From: Trebonia sp. | Lineage (GTDB): Bacteria; Actinomycetota; Actinomycetes; Streptosporangiales; Streptosporangiaceae | Length of the DNA: 5,991 nt | Direction of reading: 5' to 3' | Assembly (NCBI GenBank): GCA_030038035.1 | Contig: JASHPP010000377.1 | Location: 1 to 5,991 of the forward strand | In this document: positions 1-5,329 of the stretch, in pieces | How the letters are laid out: every line of letters starts with the position of its first letter | Position numbering within the stretch: the stretch's first letter is position 1 | The notes under the pieces: model-generated | Told to the model about the DNA's origin: nothing | Database searches by the model: none | Seen by the model: the letters and a program-made list of their open reading frames with translations, nothing else | Program-made: the position numbers and the translations under genes

Positions 1-88
1 TGGCGGCACCCGAGGCGCTGGCGGCGCCGGCGGCCGGCCGGGCAGGCTCCGGGGCCGGCGCGCTGCCTTGAGCGATTGGCGCGCTCAC
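1..88 (-). CDS. Start of a further operon gene, cut by the left edge; product unknown
   Basis: A GTG at 88-86 overlaps the TGA stop of the DUF58 gene (GTGA, 4-base overlap). It opens a frame with no stop to the left edge, giving 29 codons. The visible protein is Ala/Pro/Gly/Ser rich (begins V-S-A-P-I-A-Q-G-S-A) and shows no recognisable domain; it looks like a disordered N-terminal segment. The same overlap geometry occurs at the other junctions of this operon, which is the main reason to believe it. The ribosome site is weak (a GGTGG about 6 bases upstream), as expected if translation is coupled to the upstream gene. In comparable actinobacterial loci the gene after DUF58 is often another membrane protein, such as an RDD-family, SpoIIM-like or transglutaminase-like protein, but nothing here identifies which. 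A non-coding reading of this GC-rich stretch cannot be excluded. Confidence 0.5.
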   Translation of the reverse strand, partial: MSAPIAQGSAPAPEPARPAAGAASASGAA

Positions 89-1391
89 CGGCGCACCACC
101 AGGGGCCGCCGCGTGTACGGGGCGAGCGGCAGGTCGAGCGGCACGATGCCGTCCCAGCGCACGACCGGGATGCCAAGCTCGCGCAGCGAGAACCTGATCG
201 CCTGCTGCTCCATGCGCCAGATCCGCCGCGCGATCACGTCCGCGTAGGCGTACCTGGTCGGCGGCTCGGTGGTCAGCACGTCGACCACGATCAGCGCGAA
301 GCCGCGCTCCCGCATGTCGCGCAGCGCCTCGACGAACCGCTGGTCGAGCAGCGGGCTGAACGCCACGACCAGCGCGCCCGGCGGCAGCGCCGCGCGCGGG
401 AGCCTGCTGAACACCGACCCGCGCGCCCACCCCGCGTCGGCGGAGAGCATCGCGTCGATGATCTTGTACACCTGCCGTCGTCCCAGCGAGGGGGCCAGCC
501 ACTGCGCGCCGCCCCACTGGTAGGTGATCACGCCCACCCGGTCCCGCCCGTCCAGGTAGGCGCGCGCCGCGCCGGCGGCGCCGCGCAGCCCCAGGTCAAG
601 CGCGGACGCGCCCGGCTCGCCGACGTCCGAGGTCGCGTCCACGAGCAGCACGACGTCCTGCGAGCGCTCGGCGGCGAAGGTGTTCACCTGCAGGCGGCCG
701 AGGCGCGTGGAGGCCGGCCAGTTGATCTGGCGCTGCCGGTCACCGGGGACGTACTCGCGGAGGCCGGTGAATTCGGTCCCCTCGCCGGGCACCCGGCCGG
801 AGTGCTCGCCGAGCCGGTTCGGCAGCCGGCTCAGCACCACCTTCGTGCGCTGGACGCCCGGCTGCGGGTAGCAGTCCACGCTCGGCAGCCTGACCGTGAC
901 GCGGCCTTCGGTCAGCCGCCAGCGGTCGTGCAGCACCAGGGCGACCGTGCCGAGCTGACGCTTGCCCCAGCGCGGCACGGTGAACGTGAACCTGGCGGTC
1001 GCGCCGCCCGCGGCGGTGGCGCTGGCGGGCTCGACGCCGCGTCCGGCCTGCAATGCCCAGCGGGCGTCGTGCTCGTCGTCGTCGACGGCCACGTCTACCG
1101 CCGCTAGTTCCCCCTCGTACAGCCGGGTCGCCGTGAGCCCCACCCGCACGCCGACCCGCCGCGGCCGGGGCGGGCGCCCCGCGCCGAGCAGCAGCAGCGC
1201 CGGCGCCGCGACGCCCGCCAGTTCCGGGCGCCGGGTGAGCACCGCGAGCAGCAGCCCCGCGGTGGCCAGCGTGAGCAGCCGCCGGGCGTGCCGGGACGGC
1301 CGCCACCTCATCGCGACCTCGTCCACCTCGACAACGGAGGAGGCCGCGGGGGCGGGCAGACGGCCCGGTTCGTTCGGGATGATCGGGGGCA

Positions 1392-1392
<1 letters not shown>
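85..1392 (-). CDS. DUF58 / von Willebrand A-like membrane-anchored protein, partner of MoxR
   Basis: 435 residues, the usual size for actinobacterial DUF58 proteins. The N-terminal part carries two hydrophobic segments (about residues 38-52 and 57-71), probably a membrane hairpin. The middle (about 80-175) is beta-rich. The DUF58 signature is unmistakable: G-T-E-F-x-G-L-R-E-Y-V-P-G-D (205-218), then R-Q-I-N-W-P-A-S-T-R (221-230), then L-Q-V-N-T-F-x-x-E (234-242). It is followed by a VWA-like first strand D-V-V-L-L-V-D (246-252). The metal-site motif there is D-A-T-S-D (252-256) instead of D-x-S-x-S, so metal binding is doubtful. DUF58 proteins are generally encoded beside MoxR ATPases and are thought to be their membrane partners or clients; the substrate is unknown. 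I chose the ATG at 1392 because its A is also the last base of the MoxR stop (TGATG). No strong ribosome site precedes it. An ATG at 1311 (residue 28), with GAGG upstream, is the alternative start. The gene ends in TGA at 87-85, inside the start of the next frame. Confidence 0.93.
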
Positions 1393-2446
<1,054 letters not shown>

Positions 2447-2450
<4 letters not shown>

Positions 2451-3022
2451 AGGTGCTCCAATCGGTTGATGAGCCGGGCGAGCGTCCGGCGCGGGATGCC
2501 CGACCGTTGCGCGTCGCGGCCTTCGGCCGGCGGCTGTGCCGGGTCGATCCAGCGCCACAGCGCGGCGTCGCCGCGGCTGCGGCAGAAGGCCGCGCGGGCG
2601 GCGGCCGGGTCGGTGTACAGGTTGATGCCGTGGTTTTCCGCCAGCCGCGCCGCGAGCAGGTGCTCGAGGACCGGCCGGAGGTCGGCCTCGTAGAAGGCCT
2701 GGCTCGAGACGCTGGTCGAGACGATGAACCTGCGCTGCGAGTAGCCGGCGATCACCCGGGCGACCTGCCTGTCACGGCTGCGCCTGACCGACGGCGCGGC
2801 GGAGCGCGGCGCCAGGCCGCGCAGCACGACCATCGCGAGCGCCGCGGTGGCGATCGCCACCACGGCCACGCCCGGCCACCCGGCGAGCACGCCGCCCGCG
2901 ATCGCGGTGGCGGCGACCGCGATCGCGGCGATCGTCAGTTCCGGCCGCGTGCCGCGCCAGAGGCTGACCTGCCCCGGGTCGCGGGTATTCCCTGGCGGGG
3001 AGTTCGCGCGCCAGCGGCTCAC
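2447..3022 (-). CDS. Two-helix membrane protein of unknown function between DUF4129 and MoxR genes
   Basis: 191 residues. The N-terminus is basic and soluble (1-28), followed by two closely spaced hydrophobic segments (about 29-46 and 50-67) and a soluble C-terminal region (about 72-191). That region has an R-V-I-A-G-Y-S-Q-R-R-F stretch (89-99), D-L-R-P-V-L-E-H-L-L-A-A-R-L (114-127), H-G-I-N-L (131-135), W-R-W-I-D-P (156-161) and a final L-x-x-L-I-N-R-L-E (181-189). By positive-inside reasoning both ends are cytoplasmic. I do not recognise a named domain; similar uncharacterised proteins do occur in this position in actinobacterial MoxR loci, by my recollection. The start is well supported: GTG at 3022 overlaps the DUF4129 stop (GTGA) and has a strong GGAGGT 6 bases upstream (3034-3029). 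The stop overlaps the MoxR start in the same way. Its position implies a role with the MoxR/DUF58 membrane assembly, but that is inference. Confidence 0.85.
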
Positions 3023-3927
3023 GGGACGACCTCCGCGCCAAGCTCGGCCGCCAGCTCGTCGAGCGCCTGGCTCGCCGCGTCCCGCTGCCGCGGCCCGAGC
3101 GGGTGGGTGGAGAATCGCGCCTCGTAAAACAAGCCGGTCAGCCGCCGCGCCGCGCCGCCGCGCACGATTCCCGTGGCGACGGCGCGGGACAGCAGCTCGT
3201 CGGGCGTGTCGGCTACCCCGCGCGCCGCGCCGCGCTCGGCGAGGCTGCCCTCCATCGCCACGTAGCAGGCGATGATCGCGGCCCGCGCGTCGTCGAGTTC
3301 GGCCAGCGCGGCGCGCCCCGACTCGACGGCGTCCCGCAGGTCTTCTGTGTCGAGATCGCCGGCGAACTGGCCCGGCCGTGCGGCGCCGCGCATCCGCGCC
3401 GCCCACCAGATGCTGATGACCACGGCCGCCACGAGCACCACCACGAGCAGCGCGTACAGGATCGGCCCGAGCGGGATGTGCAGTGTCCCCCCGCCGCCGC
3501 CGCGGGATTTCGGCAGCGGCCTGCTGCGCGATTGCGACCCCGGCAGGACCAGGGGGCGCGGCTTGAAGAAGAAGTGCAGGTGCAGGTCGGAGATCAGCAC
3601 CACGGCGACCGCCACCATGCCGGCGGCAAGCACCCATTTGAGCACGAACCGCAGCGCGGCCGGCACGCCGACCTCGTCGGTGGCCTCGTCGGTGGCCTCG
3701 GCGAGGGGCCGCTGCTCCGCGGCGCGGCGGGCCGCGGCGTCCCGCCGCAGCGTGAGCACGAGCAGCACGCCGAGCACGACTTCGAGCGCCAGCCCGATCG
3801 CGATGCCGTCAGCGCGCAGCGGCCCGTCCCAGCGCGGCGCCGTCACCGCCCCCCGCAGCCCGGCGATCGCGAGCACGACCAGCAGGGCCAGCGGAAGCAG
3901 GCGGGCGAACTGCTGCCGGGCTGTCAT
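3019..3927 (-). CDS. DUF4129 domain-containing four-helix membrane protein
   Basis: 302 residues. Four hydrophobic segments are visible at about 8-27, 41-60, 93-113 and 154-175. Basic residues after helices 2 and 4 suggest both ends are cytoplasmic. The loop between helices 3 and 4 (114-152) is unusually basic for an outside loop and holds a run of five glycines (143-147). The C-terminal region (about 190-295) matches DUF4129: A-I-I-A-C-Y-V-A-M-E (217-226), D-T-P-D-E-L-L-x-R-A (240-249), then L-T-G-L-F-Y-E-A-R-F-S-T-H-P (263-276). DUF4129 is a domain of unknown function frequently encoded beside MoxR, DUF58 and transglutaminase-like proteins. The ATG at 3927 is chosen because GAGGAG (3942-3937) lies 9 bases upstream and the helix pattern begins right after it. 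The open frame further upstream is arginine-rich shadow. The residue 78-85 region is a short A-T-D-E duplication encoded by a 12-bp direct repeat near 3671-3694. This is probably the first gene of the operon. Confidence 0.9.
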   Translation of the reverse strand: MTARQQFARLLPLALLVVLAIAGLRGAVTAPRWDGPLRADGIAIGLALEVVLGVLLVLTLRRDAAARRAAEQRPLAEATDEATDEVGVPAALRFVLKWVLAAGMVAVAVVLISDLHLHFFFKPRPLVLPGSQSRSRPLPKSRGGGGGTLHIPLGPILYALLVVVLVAAVVISIWWAARMRGAARPGQFAGDLDTEDLRDAVESGRAALAELDDARAAIIACYVAMEGSLAERGAARGVADTPDELLSRAVATGIVRGGAARRLTGLFYEARFSTHPLGPRQRDAASQALDELAAELGAEVVP

Positions 3928-4105
3928 CGCGTCGCGCTCCTCACCGGTCCTGGCGCGGAATGGGGGCTCATTTGGGCAAAACCATACCCGGCGGCCGCGC
4001 GGGCGCCGCAATGTGGCGGGCGCCGATAATCCGCGTGCGTTCCTGTGCGGACTCCCGCCACCGGCCCGCCACCCGCCCGCAGACCGCGCCACCCGCGCGT
4101 CGCCC
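3928..4105 (-). other. 178-base gap before the MoxR operon: leader, candidate promoter, direct repeat
   Basis: No gene fits here. The gap holds the GAGGAG ribosome site for the DUF4129 gene (3942-3937), a promoter candidate (3981-4011), two perfect copies of GCGGGCGCCG (3999-4008 and 4016-4025, 17 bases apart start to start) and two copies of CCCGCCACC (4054-4062 and 4065-4073). The GCGGGCGCCG copies flank the candidate -35 box, and their palindromic GGCGCC cores could pair with one another into a hairpin. No classical hairpin plus T-run terminator for the gene ending at 4106 is visible. Confidence 0.5.
3981..4011 (-). promoter_or_regulatory. Candidate promoter of the MoxR-DUF58 operon
   Basis: On the minus strand TTGCGG (4011-4006) and TATGGT (3986-3981) are separated by 19 bases. 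This resembles -35 and -10 boxes of the main vegetative sigma factor with a long spacer. It would start RNA near 3974 and leave a leader of about 47 bases before the ATG at 3927. It sits in a slightly AT-richer patch of an otherwise GC-rich gap. Transcript start data would be needed to confirm it. Confidence 0.35.
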
Positions 4106-4747
4106 CTATCCGATCTCGTCCGCGGTCCACGCCATGCCCTCGACGGTGCTGAGCACCTCAGGACTGAGCAATTGCAGCAGCGGGGCCGCGGCGTCCTTGA
4201 GCCGCTGCACCGCGTCGTCGAATTCGGCGTCAGGCGGGGGGCTCGGGGGGCTCGGGGGGCTCGGGGCGCCCGCGTGTGCCGTGCCGTGCAGCGTCGTGAG
4301 CGTGCGCGCCAGCACGCCGCCGAGGAACTGCGCCTGTTCCAGGAAGCGCCGCGAGACCGGGTCATCGATGAGCACGGGCGCGCCGACCAGCAACATGATC
4401 ATGTAGGTCCTGAACTCATCGGAATCGGAATCGGAGTCGCGGTCGCCGGAACCGTGCGCCAGCGCCGACACGGCCCTGGCGGCCCGGGCGGCCTGGGCCA
4501 CCATGATGGTCGCCTGGGCCGCGACCGCCTGGCCGCGCTCCCGCGACTGCCGCCTCCTGAGCAGCTGGTTCACCACGAGGACCGTGACAAGCAGCACGAG
4601 CAGCCCCGACACCGTGTCTGTCGTCAGCGAGTGGGCCGACCACCACCGCCGCTGCGCGGCGTCGGTCAGCTCGCCGGCCACGAGCGCCAGCGTGACCAGC
4701 ATCGCCAGGGCGGCGGCCGGCCATCCGGTCCAGTGTTTGGCCACCAC
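4106..4747 (-). CDS. Two-helix membrane protein of unknown function with Asp/Ser and Pro/Ser low-complexity segments
   Basis: 213 residues from a GTG at 4747. Two hydrophobic segments (about 10-25 and 46-63) flank a short loop containing a W-W pair (35-36); a basic R-R-R-Q-S-R-E-R stretch (64-71) follows the second. The rest is predicted cytoplasmic: an Ala-rich helical segment with A-A-Q-A-T-I-M-V-A-Q-A (76-86), an acidic S-D-S-D-S-D linker (105-110), a hydrophobic helical stretch (113-127), a Pro/Ser repeat (162-172) and a C-terminal helix pair. I do not recognise a named domain; the N-terminal half resembles uncharacterised membrane proteins common in actinomycetes, by my recollection. A second GTG immediately follows at 4744. 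No ribosome site precedes either, and a TACAGT hexamer (4756-4751) lies just upstream, suggesting a leaderless transcript. The 178-base gap to the DUF4129 gene suggests a separate transcription unit. Confidence 0.75.
   Translation of the reverse strand: MVAKHWTGWPAAALAMLVTLALVAGELTDAAQRRWWSAHSLTTDTVSGLLVLLVTVLVVNQLLRRRQSRERGQAVAAQATIMVAQAARAARAVSALAHGSGDRDSDSDSDEFRTYMIMLLVGAPVLIDDPVSRRFLEQAQFLGGVLARTLTTLHGTAHAGAPSPPSPPSPPPDAEFDDAVQRLKDAAAPLLQLLSPEVLSTVEGMAWTADEIG
4236..4266. repeat. Three 9-bp tandem copies (GGGGGGCTC) plus GGGG; quadruplex-type G tracts
   Basis: Three perfect copies of GGGGGGCTC are followed by GGGG. On the minus strand this encodes the Pro-Pro-Ser repeat of the membrane protein (about residues 162-172). 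On the plus strand, which is the template for that gene, it makes four G runs separated by CTC loops, a textbook G-quadruplex pattern. The unit is a multiple of three, so slippage would keep the frame. Confidence 0.93.
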
Positions 4748-4750
4748 ACG

Positions 4751-4756
4751 ACTGTA
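4751..4756 (-). promoter_or_regulatory. Candidate -10 box for a leaderless transcript of the 4747 gene
   Basis: TACAGT on the minus strand (T-A-n-n-n-T) ends 3 bases before the GTG at 4747 and 6 bases before the GTG at 4744. A TANNNT box 6 to 7 bases from a start codon is the usual geometry of leaderless actinobacterial genes, and would favour 4744 as the true start. No convincing -35 box is seen 17 to 18 bases further upstream, which is common for such promoters. Confidence 0.35.
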
Positions 4757-4951
4757 CGGCCGTGCCGCCGGCCGCAGCCGTCGGCTCGGCGCTGAACCGC
4801 GGCGTTTCCCGCGCCGGCCACCCCGCGGCCCCCGCGGCCCCAGCAGCCGCCATCGCTGTCAGCGGGCCCAGGGGCCGCGCCACTTCGGCGGCCGGGCCTC
4901 CGCCCGTCACACGGGTGCCTGCCCATGCCCCGCGGGCCGGGCATAGCCATT

Positions 4952-4999
4952 TAACGGGAAAGATCCGACCGGTCCTGACCGGGTCTTTCTTTCCCGTTA
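4952..4999. other. Long interrupted inverted repeat / hairpin
   Basis: TAACGGGAAAGA (4952-4963) is perfectly complementary to TCTTTCCCGTTA (4988-4999), giving a 12-bp outer stem. Inside it GACCGGT (4967-4973) pairs with ACCGG-TC (4978-4985, one bulged G at 4983) around a CCTG loop. A 3/2 internal loop separates the two stems. There is no T run after either end, so it is not a standard terminator. It could be an insulator, the end of an unannotated small RNA, a protein-binding site, or a remnant with terminal inverted repeats. It does not follow any annotated gene on either strand. Confidence 0.85.
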
Positions 5000-5007
5000 T
5001 CCGCCGC

Positions 5008-5031
5008 GACCGCGCCGGCCCCGGCGCGGTC
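5008..5031. other. Perfect 11-bp-stem GC hairpin
   Basis: GACCGCGCCGG (5008-5018) and CCGGCGCGGTC (5021-5031) are exact reverse complements separated by CC. The element begins 9 bases after the preceding hairpin. It has no T tract on either side. Together with its neighbours at 4952-4999 and 5033-5062 it suggests a structured RNA or a stacked transcription barrier, but short GC palindromes also arise by chance at this composition. Confidence 0.85.
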
Positions 5032-5032
5032 C

Positions 5033-5062
5033 GCCCTGCGCCGCGACGTTTCGCTCCAGGGC
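5033..5062. other. Third, weaker hairpin of the cluster
   Basis: GCCCTG (5033-5038) pairs with CAGGGC (5057-5062). Within the loop GCGA (5043-5046) pairs with TCGC (5051-5054) around CGTT. It starts 2 bases after the previous hairpin. On its own this would be unremarkable in GC-rich DNA; its interest is the head-to-tail arrangement. Confidence 0.55.
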
Positions 5063-5140
5063 CCGCTGTCCGGAGCTGAAATTAACGACCGTGCCGGGGA
5101 AGCGGCCGGTCAGGCGCCTGTCGCGGTGCGGGCGACGCCC

Positions 5141-5276
5141 GTCAATCAAGGCAATTGCGCAACCAATGTGTCAAAATTGCCAAAAGCAAAATCTTTATGC
5201 CTGATTCTCGCATAAATATTTAGGGGATTTGTTCAGCAGGGCGTTATGATCTCGTTTTCATTGCTCATAATCCCTC
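5141..5276. promoter_or_regulatory. AT-rich regulatory island upstream of the epimerase gene
   Basis: This is the only AT-rich stretch of the window. It contains GCAATTGC (5151-5158) overlapping TTGCGCAA (5155-5162), and GGCAATT / AATTGCC as an inverted repeat (5150-5156 and 5175-5181). It also contains the perfect palindrome TAAATATTTA (5213-5222), and TTATGA / TCATAA (5244-5249 and 5265-5270). TATGAT (5245-5250) and CATAAT (5266-5271) are rightward -10-like boxes without a good -35 partner. TTGCCA (5177-5182) is a rightward -35-like hexamer without a good -10. TTGACA on the minus strand (5174-5169) is a perfect -35 hexamer, but no good -10 follows it. The promoter of the epimerase gene, and probably a regulator site, should lie here; I cannot assign exact boxes. 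Confidence 0.55.
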
Positions 5277-5287
5277 ACGAGGCCGGC

Positions 5288-5305
5288 GCCGGCCGCGCGG
5301 CCGGC
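5288..5305. promoter_or_regulatory. 18-bp GC palindrome in the presumed epimerase leader
   Basis: GCCGGCCGCGCGGCCGGC is a perfect palindrome able to form a 7-bp all-GC stem with a GCGC loop. It overlaps another palindrome, GGCCGGCGCCGGCC (5281-5294), so two mutually exclusive folds are possible. It ends 12 bases before the AAGGGAG ribosome site. It could modulate translation or protect the messenger end, or simply reflect base composition. Confidence 0.6.
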
Positions 5306-5317
5306 TCCAGGCCAGCG

Positions 5318-5324
5318 AAGGGAG
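5318..5324 (+). promoter_or_regulatory. Ribosome binding site of the epimerase gene
   Basis: AAGGGAG lies 5 bases (CTTTC) before the ATG at 5330. It fixes this ATG as the start, which also places the signal peptide at the very N-terminus. Confidence 0.85.
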
Positions 5325-5329
5325 CTTTC

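Larger units (their letters stand above)
4748..5329. other. 582-base divergent intergenic region
   Basis: The region separates the leftward membrane-protein gene from the rightward epimerase gene. From 4760 to 4950 it is very GC-rich with short repeats, including an 8-bp inverted repeat GCGGCCCC / GGGGCCGC at 4834-4841 and 4871-4878. From 4952 to 5062 it holds three consecutive hairpins. From 5141 to 5270 base composition falls to about 38% G+C by hand count. From 5279 to 5329 is a GC-rich leader hairpin and a ribosome site. Open frames in it are low-complexity and show no protein-like features, so I call no gene here. Confidence 0.7.

Noticed and set aside
76..1107. Long plus-strand open frame of 343 codons
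   Set aside because: It lies antisense to the DUF58 gene, is rich in Arg/His/Pro/Ala and shows no domain. Such frames arise from the codon bias of GC-rich genes.
4054..4080. G-quadruplex on the minus strand
   Set aside because: The G runs are there, but one loop is 8 bases and others contain further G pairs; this is weaker than the 4236-4266 tract and probably a consequence of composition.
3928..4365. Upstream ATG at 4365 extending the DUF4129 protein by 146 residues
   Set aside because: The extension overlaps the membrane-protein gene and is Arg/Pro-rich; ATG 3927 has a ribosome site and directly precedes the first helix.
3272..4795. Plus-strand open frame of 507 codons, the longest in the window
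   Set aside because: It runs across two minus-strand genes and the gap between them. It is Arg/Ser/Ala/Pro-rich and has no recognisable motif.
4952..5031. Intrinsic terminators
   Set aside because: The hairpins are strong, but no T run follows on either strand and no annotated gene ends toward them.
4762..5079. Possible 105-residue protein in the intergenic region
   Set aside because: It is Ala/Pro low complexity, has no ribosome site, and runs through both strong hairpins, so it is unlikely to be coding.
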